64,000 bases of DNA from Cellulosilyticum lentocellum DSM 5427 (GTDB taxonomy: Bacteria; Bacillota; Clostridia; Lachnospirales; Cellulosilyticaceae): contig NC_015275.1 of NCBI RefSeq assembly GCF_000178835.2, positions 3,687,001-3,751,000 on the forward strand. Reading direction: 5' to 3'. Position 1 is the first letter of the stretch; every line of letters begins with the position of its first letter. Positions 11,717-20,348 of this stretch are shown here, one piece after another. Made by a program: the position numbers and the translations under genes. A model generated the notes under the pieces. It was not told the origin of the DNA and did not search any database. It saw only the letters and a list, made by a program, of their open reading frames with translations.

Positions 11717-11911
11717 TCAAACAAAGGGACCATAGCTGATTGGATTACCATTAACGTATGCCTAACGATTTAAGCTTCTACCATCTAATACATTACCTAC
11801 TACTGCATCTGCATTCATAAAACGCTTAATATCTGGATTGTAGTATCGGGTACACATATAGTATAAACCATTGGCATCTGTTATAACACCTGATCGCCCA
11901 TTATATTTAAA
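11717..11911 (-). pseudogene. Orphan Rhs core-end fragment (displaced C-terminal module relic)
   Basis: The minus strand reads FKYNGRSGVITDANGLYYMC, RYYNPDIKRFMNADAVVGNV and DGRSLNR, then a TAG in place of His, then AYVNGNPISYGPFV and a stop. At base level it is roughly 90% identical by eye to the end of the core at about 13,440-13,635. It lies downstream of the toxin and candidate immunity genes, which is where displaced 'orphan' Rhs tips accumulate in other bacteria. It lacks a start, a complete core and the DPFG motif, so it is non-functional. Confidence 0.75.
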
Positions 11912-12191
11912 TTAAACGGCACCTGAATTCACTTTCTTAGTTTGCATAATAAAACACACCCTTTCGCAACTTTTTTCATAGTTGCTAAGAGTGAGTTTAT
12001 ATTAGCGTTTTAGAACTTAATATTAACTTTTCATTTTCCATTCTGACCGAAAGTATACCTAGATGGGAAATTTCACACTAAAGTCTTTTAATTAATCTTT
12101 ATGGGTTACATTACCTTCGGTGAGCGCCATTTCGATTAATTTACAGAGACGAGAGTTGATTAGTGAGTCCTAAAGTATAATCATAATTAAA
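11912..12191. other. Intergenic stretch between immunity gene and Rhs relic
   Basis: I see no gene here. On the minus strand a short run (MQTKKVNSGAV then stop) leads into the Rhs relic in the same frame, and stops are frequent. A short palindrome (GCAACT...AGTTGC) lies near 11,970-11,990. This may be decayed recombination debris. Confidence 0.4.
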
Positions 12192-12548
12192 TCAAATTTC
12201 TTCGTATCGTTGATTTGAGAACCGTTGTATCCACCCATCTTCAGTATACAATTCTCCAGACAACCCATCACTTATTTCAGAAATACTTTCTCCCTCAATT
12301 TGCATATCAATATTTGAATGCTCTTCTAACATACATAGCATATTATGAATACTTAAATCTACAATTTGAGGAACAATTCTTTCTATCAACTGGCGTTGTG
12401 TAATGTCTAACTGTTCAACTTCAGAATATAATTTTTGAGAACTTTCATCTTTCATTTTACCATTTATTCTCATATCATAACTGCGTATAGTCCTATCTCT
12501 AACATCACTTATTAATATTTCTCCAAACCTACTTAACACATCACTCAT
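12192..12548 (-). CDS. Candidate immunity protein for the Rhs C-terminal toxin
   Basis: This 118-residue, acidic, soluble protein has no signal peptide and begins MSDVLSRFGEILISDVRDRT. It starts 21 bases after the stop of the giant Rhs gene, with an AAAGAATGGAGATTTAGGT leader giving a GGAG site. I recognise no family. Position (directly behind a polymorphic-toxin tip), size and predicted cytoplasmic location are those of Rhs immunity genes, so the role is inferred from context. It could also be an unrelated small protein. Confidence 0.6.
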   Translation of the reverse strand: MSDVLSRFGEILISDVRDRTIRSYDMRINGKMKDESSQKLYSEVEQLDITQRQLIERIVPQIVDLSIHNMLCMLEEHSNIDMQIEGESISEISDGLSGELYTEDGWIQRFSNQRYEEI

Positions 12549-12569
12549 ACCTAAATCTCCATTCTTTTA

Positions 12570-15500
12570 TTATTTTGAATACCATGGTATTCTAGTTGGT
12601 TGCTTTACACCTTGTCCAGCTAAATTTGATAATGAATCTTCTAGCAAGTCATTTATAAGACTATCACCTGCGCCACCTGCTTTTAAAGCCTCTCGAGCAA
12701 TCCTTGTATGTTCATCCAATGTGTTGGGTCTACCGCTTTCATATAACTCTTTAAATAACTCACGTTGTTTTGATGTCATCTTTTGATGATTCAGTCCATT
12801 TCGTTCCATAAAATCTTGGCTTATAGAAAACCCTACATTAGGGTCATATTTAGAAGCTCCTTTAAAACCAGCCTTTGCATGTACATGATGGCCCCCAACA
12901 TCCCCATACTTACCAGTTCCTGAATATCTGCCACCCTTATCAGCAAAGAACTGTAAATCTAATTTATACTTAACATTTTTCGTCTGTTCTACAACAGTAT
13001 CTTCTACTGCTTCTTTAATATTTCGCTCTGTTGCCGTTTGTGCTACTTCTCTTATGTTTCTTTCTGTTGCTTGCTGTCCGGCTTCTCTTACTGTTCTTTC
13101 TGCCGTATTTTCTGTAACCGAACCCACTATTTTAAAGCTTGTTTTTTCTGCTAGCTGTTTTGCTATCTCTTTACCAGATTTAGCACCAACTTTACCAAGC
13201 ACATCTGATATGAGTTTTCCTGCTGTTTTTAAGCCTTTGCCTAAGTATTTTACACCTTTAAAGATTAGGTCCGCACCAAAAACACATCCTAAGTAGAATG
13301 CTGCTTTTCCATACTCCCCTTCCTTTAAATAATTAACTGCATTAACAGCATCTATTATATCTCCAAGTACTGGCATAAAGCCTGCTACATCTAACCAGAC
13401 CTCATTAATGCCTTCATCTTCTTCTTTTTCTGGGCTTAGTCCAAAGGGGTCGCTATAGTTGATTGGATTACCATTAACGTACGCATGACGATTTAAGCTT
13501 CTGCCATCTAAAACATTACCTACTATTACATCCGCATTCATAAAACGCTTGATATCTGGATTGTAGTATCGGGTACACATATAGTATAAACCATTACTGT
13601 CTGTTATGACACCTGAGCGTCCATTGTATTTAAAGATAACATCATTACTTCCTTGATGATCTACTAATTCACCATATGCTGTGTAACTAAATCTGTCTGT
13701 TACTTCGCCTTTACTATTTGTAAGTGCTGTAGTGCTACCTCTATTATCAAAGTGATAAATGAAATAATGATCTCCTTGCTCCTGGGCCAATAAACCTTTG
13801 CCATAGATGTACCATGTAACAGGTTCACCCTCTTCTATTTGTGCAATGGTCCTAGGCAGTTCATAGTTGCTATCCACTACATAAGCTGTTCGTTTACCCG
13901 CTTCAATAACAGCAATACGATTGTTTTCACCATCATATTCATAGATGGTGTCTCCTGCTCGAATCAGCCTATTTCTAGCATCATATTCAAATTCTACCCA
14001 TTTACCATTTAGTGGACCATACGTCAAGTTACCATCTTGATCATAAATAACTTTCTTACCATTATAAGTGCTTAACCTATTATCTTTATCATAAGTCATG
14101 GCTACTGTTTCTGAAACAACTGCTGAGGCTTTTACACCTCCTTGTGCTTTGGTTTCTTCTACAATATTGCCTGCTCCATCATAAGTGTAACTATAGCTAT
14201 TAATGACTTGTCCTGTACCCGTTTTATCAATAATGCCAACAAGCTGACCTAGAGCATCATACTGATTGATTTGAACACTGCCATCTGATCTTATCGTTTT
14301 TTCTAGTCTGCCATTAATATCATAACTATACTTGGTTTTTCTACCTGCCCAGTCCTCAACTTCTGTTACTTGATTCACTGCATTATAGCGATATTTAACT
14401 TCCTTATTATTGGAGTAAATCACTTTGGTGACATTTCCTACTGCATCATACTCATACCTAATAGCCATACCATTAGCTTCTATATATTTGATGACACGAT
14501 TCAAAGCATCATATTCTCTTTGAATACTATTTTTCTCATCTAATACTTGAAGGACATTGCCATTAGCATCATATCTATAGCTAACTTTACCTACTTCATC
14601 TGTAAAAGAAGTGATTCTGCCTGCTTTATCATAAGCATAGGTTGTATTTTGCCCTCTACCATTAGTACTACTTTTAAGTTGATCTATATTATTATACGTA
14701 TAACTATGGCTATATCCAAGACTAGTGGTCTCTTTTACCATTTGTCCTGACTGATTATAGGTATAAGTATAGCCACCACCTCCTGGATCTGAATAGGACT
14801 TCAATTTTCCACCTAAGGTATAAATGGCCTTAGAAATGCCTTTTTCAGGATCTTCTACCTGACTTACGTTGCCTGTCTGATCATAGGTTATTTTAGTGGT
14901 ACGATTTAAAGCATCTACTACCTCTATCACTTGATTTAATTGATTGTAAACATTGCTAGTAGTATATCCTAATGCATCTGTGGTACTTACAAGATTATTC
15001 AAGCTATCATAAGTATTAGTAAACAATCTAACCCCAGCAGCATCAAAGTCACTGATGAGATTACCATATTCATCATATTCTCTTCTCACAGTGCGACCTA
15101 AGGAATCAGTAGCACTTATTAAACGTCCTAAAGCATCATACTTAAAGGTAGTTGTGTTGCCATTTGCATCTGTAATAGCTACTACCCTATCTTCTTTGTC
15201 ATAAGTGTAGGTCGTTACATTACCTAATGCATCTGTTACTGTCGTTAAGTTATCATTTAAATCATAGGCATAGCTTGTCATATACCCTCTTGCATCAGTT
15301 TCATTTACAAGGCGTCCCCAATTATCATAAGCATAAGATCTAGTGTTGCCTTCTCCATCCTTACTCCAAATCAAATTACCTGCTTGATCATAGCCGTATT
15401 GTGTTAGATGACCTTCTGCATCTTCCTTACCTGTTAAATTCCAAGCTTTATCATAGCTGTATTTGGTGCTGCCTTTTCCTACGGTGTCCATAGTCCTTAA

Positions 15501-18500
15501 TTTTGTGTTTTTAAAATAGCCATAAATAACTTTTTCACCATCTGGTAAAGTCATTGCATCTAAGCTGCCTCTTGTGTCATAGTGGAAAACAGTTATCGCA
15601 CCTTTTGTATCTACGGTTTTAATGAGATCTCCTATATAATTATATTCTTTTAATTCAAAAGAACCATCGGGATAAATAGTTTTAATGAGTCTATCATTGC
15701 CATCATAAATATAGTGGATTGTATTTCCTTCACAATCTATGGCTTTAACCAGATTATTATTACCATCATATTCAAAGTGTGCGGTGTTCCCTTTACTACC
15801 TGTTATAGTGAGCTGATTACCTCTGCTGTCATAGGTATAGGAAGTTTTATAACCTAATGCATCTGTAAGACTTAATAGGTTTCCTTTATGGTCATATTCA
15901 TAAGTAGTTGTATTACCTTCTCTATCCGTAGTTGTTTTAAGCCTACCAGCTTCATCATATGTCATATGATTCGCATTACCTCTAGAGTCAGTAACACTTG
16001 TTAATAAACCATTTTTGTAATCATATTTGATTTTTCCTAAGCCTACTACCTCTTCTGATAAAATCCGGCTGTACTCATCATATTCATATTGAGTCACTTT
16101 ACCAGACGGTTCCCTCATGGTTAATATTTGATTGTTTTCATTATAGGTAAAGTAAGAAGCTTCTCCTTCTTCATTAACAATACTGGTTACATTTCCATTG
16201 CCATCATAAGCCATATATGTAACTGTATTTTCTGGATCAGTTATTTTAGTAACCTGATTATTCCCATTATACTCATAGGTTACTTCAACATCTCCATTGG
16301 TGTCAGATACCTGATTACCTTTGCTATCATAAGTTAATGTTCTTACCTTTGTTCTTGCTTCACTTACTTCTTCTGTTTCCATAATGAGAAGGCCATCTCG
16401 ATTATAAACATAAGTTTTATTATGACCTAGTCTATTTTTTACTGTTACTATATATCTCCAGAAGCTTTTATCATCATAAGTAAAAGTAGCAAGTTCATTA
16501 CCTGACCTAGCATCATCTTGAATAAGTACCCTTCCTTTTTCATCATAAGTATTCGTCAAATAGGTAATGCCCTCTGCATTGGTCATTGTATGAATGTGAT
16601 ATTTACCTGTATAAGTATAAGTTTCAGTCTTTCCATTCATATCTGTCATACTTACTAGCTGACGGTCAGAATTATAATCAAACTGAACTATTCTGCCTAC
16701 TTGGTCTGTTACACTTCTTAAAAGTGTTTGTCCATCATAATTAAAGGTTAATCTAATATTGCTATTTCTTTCAGATACAGAAGAAAGAACGTCATCTTTG
16801 TAGCTTAAGTCTAAAATACTTCCACCCTTAGGTTGAATACTGGTGAGTCTACCTTTATTATTAAAGGTAAATTCCTGTTTATTAACATCTGTATAAATAT
16901 ACTGTTCTCCTGACTTGACACACTGTACATCTTTTAAGTCTGGTGAATTAGAGGTATATATACCATTTCCACTCTTATCAAAAAGAAAGAGTACATTAAC
17001 TGGTGACAAGTGAAGTACTAATACCTTTGTATTGCCTTCGATTTGTTCTAACTTCATTTCATAGTTATGGTACCACCCTGGCCCCATTTGTTCAGGTGTT
17101 TCGTCTTCTCCCTGTTCTTCTGGCGTTAATGATGAATAATAAGCTTCGAAAGTAACTTGTCCTAAACCTTGAAGCGCCATTAGTGTTTTTGTAGTCTCTT
17201 GTCCTCCTGTAACAACGTTAACTGGGTCTTCCACTAATTCTGGCTCTGCTATGCGGTATTGTGGATTATGTGCTGGAATAACAGAAATACTTACCGGAAT
17301 GTCCATGGACTGAGAAGTTACATAGGCCTCAATAAGCTTATTATATTTTCCATCTGGTGCACCTATACTATTATTGTATACTAAATATATACTTTCTCCA
17401 GGTTCAAGTACTTCTACAGTTATAGCTTTATCACTCTCTTCAATACCTTCTATATTAGCAAAATCATGAATATCTAAATCTGGGATATGGACTTTATCTA
17501 TCTTCATTTTCTCGCCTTCTTGGCTTGAAAATTCATCATATTCTTTTCCTACTTGATTAGATCTATCGTTCTCACCTGCCCAGTCTAAATAACCTCCCAT
17601 ACAATACGTTCCAATGGCACTTGATTGCTCAGTTCCGGTCATCCATTGTAAATTATAAATAGGCTCTGAGCTAGTATTAATAATTTGGAAATAAACATAA
17701 TAGGGTACACCGGTATATGCTGCATCTTCTACTTGTACGTTAACTGCTAGTCCTCCTGGCTTAGACACAGTTACAGGTTCAGATGTTCTAAATATTGCGC
17801 TAATCTTCTTTCTGAATGGCATGAGCATACCATTATAATTAACATCAATATTATATTCACCGGGACTATCTCCTCTTACAAACCAGCTATATTCTGCTTT
17901 TTCGCCCCCTGCTAAGTCATCTAGTTTTACTTCTGCCATTTGATTTCCTTGGTCATCTACTACACTTTTGTTACCACCTAGCATTTGAACTAGAGAGAGT
18001 CCTGGCGGTAATTGAATTTCTATAGTAGAATCTTGAACTACAAATTGTGAATCACACACATTTTGCACAGTTACAGACACATTAAAGAATTCTTTTAGCC
18101 AACTTATTTTCTGAGGTACTGTAATAGTAGAAATAGCTGGTGGCTCATTACTCCCCTCGGGGGCCGGTATAGCTTGTATATATGTTGAAGTACTAGCATT
18201 TCCGGAATAATTTCTTAGGGGACCTACTACATAATTACTAGCATTAGCGCCACCTCCTCCTCCACTCTCATTAGTACTACCATGATATATTATTTCTCCT
18301 TTTGAATTACAAATAATAGGTAAATCTAATTCTTGAAATGTTAAATGAATATTAAAACTAAAAGAGTGTTGATTGTCTGGATTTGAAAGATCTATACCTG
18401 CCTCTTGCATTTCTTCCATGGTCATTTTATGAACTTGGATATCTCCAATAATAGGCTCACCTTTCGGTAAACGAATCGTTTGTTCACTTACTCTTCCTCT

Positions 18501-20345
18501 CGCTACCTTCATATTCACTTCTTTAGGTAAGTAATTAGTAGCATAGGCAGCAATATTATAGTTTCCATCTCTTTGGTAAATAGATACCATTCCTGATTGA
18601 TCTGCTCGTAAGATAATTAAATCTTCTGATCTGATACTGGGTGCATCAACATATACTAAAGCATTCGGAATAGGTAGTCCTGTTTCTTGATCTAACACTT
18701 TTAAACGAATTTCTCCTGTTAAATGTGCTGAATAAACATAGACATTTATACTTGCTGAATCTGTATTACCATAAGCATCTTGTACGGTTAACCTAGTTTC
18801 ATAGACACCTTCTTCTTCAAATACATGTTTCGGAGCTATTCCTGCTCCTTGTTTACCATCACCAAAGTCCCATTTATAACTCACAATCTCATCATTATCA
18901 CTTGATAACGAAGCATCAAATACCACTGCTCTTCCTGTCATTGCTGCCATACTATATCCTAGTCTAGCTGTTGGTGCATAGGGGTCTTGAGCTAGTGGAA
19001 TAACTGTTATTTCATTACTATTGCTCTCTCTACCATAAATATCCCTAGCCGTTATTTTATACGTGTAGGCTTTTTGGGGCGAAATCATTTTATCTATATA
19101 TTCAACTTGCTCAGTTTGAGCGATTAATGTAAAATCTCCATTTAGCCCTTCTTTTCTATATATTTTATAGCTTCGAATTAAATGGGCATCTTGCTCTACT
19201 TTCCAATTAAGTTGTACCTGCCATGGTCCTGGCTGTCCACTTATCGTTGGTGCTGGCAACTTCCCTGTATTTAACTCATACGATACCTTCATATCTATAC
19301 TTCTATTTCCTGTTGAATCTATTGCATAACAACGTAGGTTATAAATACCACTTTCAAGTTTATCTGTTTCCCACTTAAATTCAAATATACCTGATTTTTC
19401 ATCAGTCGCTATGGTGTCGATATTATTCCATTCCAGTTCTCCTTGCTTTTGATAGTCTAATACCACCTGCCCCAACTTATAATTATCATATATAGCTACA
19501 CTTATAGTTGGATTAATAGCTATTTTAGCATTGTTACTTGGTGCAATACTTGTAATAGTCGGTGCCTGAATATCATTAGAAGCTATTATTTCTACTTCCT
19601 TTGAAAATTCACTACGATTTCCTGCGCTATCTATACAGTTGATTTTATACTTATAATTCTGTTTAGGTTTTTTATCTGGTTCTCTATAATAAAGCGCTTG
19701 TAAATTAGCAGCTACTTGCTTATATGTAGCTTCTCTCTCATCATATTTATAGACATCGTAGCCTACTATATCTTCTTCTTGACCTTGCAACCAAGTTAAT
19801 ACTATTCCTTCAACATCTTCTTCCACCTTTAGCCCTAGTGGCACCTGTGGCGCTGTACGATCTACAACATATTCTACAAATGACGCCTGTTCATTCTCTA
19901 TACTCCTATTTCCTTCATTATCTACAGCAATCCCTCTTATAAATATACTTCCTTCATTAAAACTTAGTAGGGATAGTGTAGCACTAGCTTGAGCCTTTTT
20001 TTCATTATTAATATTTGTACTAGCAAACTCTTGCCAGTTTAAACAATCTAAAGAATACTGAAAGATAATATTCTGTAATGCATGATTATCTTCTGCCTGT
20101 ATAGAAATGTTTACTTCTTTATTCAATCTACTAGAACTTGGAGAAATTGCTGTGATACAAGGTATTTCACCATCATTAGTCGTGCGTATACAAAGTTCTT
20201 CTGATATACCTGCTTCATTTTTCCATATGTCGTATCCTATAACTTGTACAAGATAATCTGTTTGTGGCACTAAATTACTTATATTAGTTCCTAATACATT
20301 GCCCGTCTCAATACTAGTAATAAGACTTCCATCTTGCGGATTTTT
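12570..20345 (-). CDS. Giant Rhs/YD-repeat protein, part downstream of an in-frame TAA
   Basis: This continues the 20,346-22,718 gene in the same frame after a single TAA (together about 3,382 codons). Numbering from the Met at 22,718, the order is: the remainder of the split FN3 domain, further FN3/Ig-like domains, a PKD domain (about 1243-1325, with YKWDFGDG), a carboxypeptidase-regulatory-like domain (about 1330-1410), a Gly-rich patch, DUF11-like segments and a Rhs core opening at DPVNVVTGG (about 1830). YD repeats follow to about 3020, with the core end at RYYNPDIKRF...DPFGLS (about 3090). Then come a hydrophobic pre-toxin helix region, the LDLQFFA linker (about 3249) and a toxin-like tip of about 120 residues with GGHHVHAKA. 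The HH pair suggests an HNH/Endo VII-type nuclease, which is inference. A GTG at 20,270 has no good ribosome site. Without readthrough this part would lack a signal peptide. Confidence 0.85.
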   Translation of the reverse strand, partial: KNPQDGSLITSIETGNVLGTNISNLVPQTDYLVQVIGYDIWKNEAGISEELCIRTTNDGEIPCITAISPSSSRLNKEVNISIQAEDNHALQNIIFQYSLDCLNWQEFASTNINNEKKAQASATLSLLSFNEGSIFIRGIAVDNEGNRSIENEQASFVEYVVDRTAPQVPLGLKVEEDVEGIVLTWLQGQEEDIVGYDVYKYDEREATYKQVAANLQALYYREPDKKPKQNYKYKINCIDSAGNRSEFSKEVEIIASNDIQAPTITSIAPSNNAKIAINPTISVAIYDNYKLGQVVLDYQKQGELEWNNIDTIATDEKSGIFEFKWETDKLESGIYNLRCYAIDSTGNRSIDMKVSYELNTGKLPAPTISGQPGPWQVQLNWKVEQDAHLIRSYKIYRKEGLNGDFTLIAQTEQVEYIDKMISPQKAYTYKITARDIYGRESNSNEITVIPLAQDPYAPTARLGYSMAAMTGRAVVFDASLSSDNDEIVSYKWDFGDGKQGAGIAPKHVFEEEGVYETRLTVQDAYGNTDSASINVYVYSAHLTGEIRLKVLDQETGLPIPNALVYVDAPSIRSEDLIILRADQSGMVSIYQRDGNYNIAAYATNYLPKEVNMKVARGRVSEQTIRLPKGEPIIGDIQVHKMTMEEMQEAGIDLSNPDNQHSFSFNIHLTFQELDLPIICNSKGEIIYHGSTNESGGGGGANASNYVVGPLRNYSGNASTSTYIQAIPAPEGSNEPPAISTITVPQKISWLKEFFNVSVTVQNVCDSQFVVQDSTIEIQLPPGLSLVQMLGGNKSVVDDQGNQMAEVKLDDLAGGEKAEYSWFVRGDSPGEYNIDVNYNGMLMPFRKKISAIFRTSEPVTVSKPGGLAVNVQVEDAAYTGVPYYVYFQIINTSSEPIYNLQWMTGTEQSSAIGTYCMGGYLDWAGENDRSNQVGKEYDEFSSQEGEKMKIDKVHIPDLDIHDFANIEGIEESDKAITVEVLEPGESIYLVYNNSIGAPDGKYNKLIEAYVTSQSMDIPVSISVIPAHNPQYRIAEPELVEDPVNVVTGGQETTKTLMALQGLGQVTFEAYYSSLTPEEQGEDETPEQMGPGWYHNYEMKLEQIEGNTKVLVLHLSPVNVLFLFDKSGNGIYTSNSPDLKDVQCVKSGEQYIYTDVNKQEFTFNNKGRLTSIQPKGGSILDLSYKDDVLSSVSERNSNIRLTFNYDGQTLLRSVTDQVGRIVQFDYNSDRQLVSMTDMNGKTETYTYTGKYHIHTMTNAEGITYLTNTYDEKGRVLIQDDARSGNELATFTYDDKSFWRYIVTVKNRLGHNKTYVYNRDGLLIMETEEVSEARTKVRTLTYDSKGNQVSDTNGDVEVTYEYNGNNQVTKITDPENTVTYMAYDGNGNVTSIVNEEGEASYFTYNENNQILTMREPSGKVTQYEYDEYSRILSEEVVGLGKIKYDYKNGLLTSVTDSRGNANHMTYDEAGRLKTTTDREGNTTTYEYDHKGNLLSLTDALGYKTSYTYDSRGNQLTITGSKGNTAHFEYDGNNNLVKAIDCEGNTIHYIYDGNDRLIKTIYPDGSFELKEYNYIGDLIKTVDTKGAITVFHYDTRGSLDAMTLPDGEKVIYGYFKNTKLRTMDTVGKGSTKYSYDKAWNLTGKEDAEGHLTQYGYDQAGNLIWSKDGEGNTRSYAYDNWGRLVNETDARGYMTSYAYDLNDNLTTVTDALGNVTTYTYDKEDRVVAITDANGNTTTFKYDALGRLISATDSLGRTVRREYDEYGNLISDFDAAGVRLFTNTYDSLNNLVSTTDALGYTTSNVYNQLNQVIEVVDALNRTTKITYDQTGNVSQVEDPEKGISKAIYTLGGKLKSYSDPGGGGYTYTYNQSGQMVKETTSLGYSHSYTYNNIDQLKSSTNGRGQNTTYAYDKAGRITSFTDEVGKVSYRYDANGNVLQVLDEKNSIQREYDALNRVIKYIEANGMAIRYEYDAVGNVTKVIYSNNKEVKYRYNAVNQVTEVEDWAGRKTKYSYDINGRLEKTIRSDGSVQINQYDALGQLVGIIDKTGTGQVINSYSYTYDGAGNIVEETKAQGGVKASAVVSETVAMTYDKDNRLSTYNGKKVIYDQDGNLTYGPLNGKWVEFEYDARNRLIRAGDTIYEYDGENNRIAVIEAGKRTAYVVDSNYELPRTIAQIEEGEPVTWYIYGKGLLAQEQGDHYFIYHFDNRGSTTALTNSKGEVTDRFSYTAYGELVDHQGSNDVIFKYNGRSGVITDSNGLYYMCTRYYNPDIKRFMNADVIVGNVLDGRSLNRHAYVNGNPINYSDPFGLSPEKEEDEGINEVWLDVAGFMPVLGDIIDAVNAVNYLKEGEYGKAAFYLGCVFGADLIFKGVKYLGKGLKTAGKLISDVLGKVGAKSGKEIAKQLAEKTSFKIVGSVTENTAERTVREAGQQATERNIREVAQTATERNIKEAVEDTVVEQTKNVKYKLDLQFFADKGGRYSGTGKYGDVGGHHVHAKAGFKGASKYDPNVGFSISQDFMERNGLNHQKMTSKQRELFKELYESGRPNTLDEHTRIAREALKAGGAGDSLINDLLEDSLSNLAGQGVKQPTRIPWYSK

Positions 20346-20348
20346 TTA
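20346..20348 (-). other. Premature in-frame TAA in the giant Rhs gene
   Basis: The reading is GTT TAT TAA AAA AAT CCG: codon 791 is TAA and the frame stays open for another 2,591 codons. TAT to TAA is the simplest change. A seven-A run overlaps it, so a sequencing or assembly error should be excluded. Confidence 0.85.

Noticed and set aside
13640-16900. Regular spacing of similar short sequences, at first sight like an array of repeats
   Set aside because: Degenerate coding repeats (YD units of about 60-66 bases), not identical repeats with unique spacers; no CRISPR and no cas genes.
20268-20270. GTG start that would make the C-terminal Rhs part an independent gene
   Set aside because: It lies inside an FN3 domain, has no good ribosome site and would give a protein without export signal; a broken single gene explains the data better.
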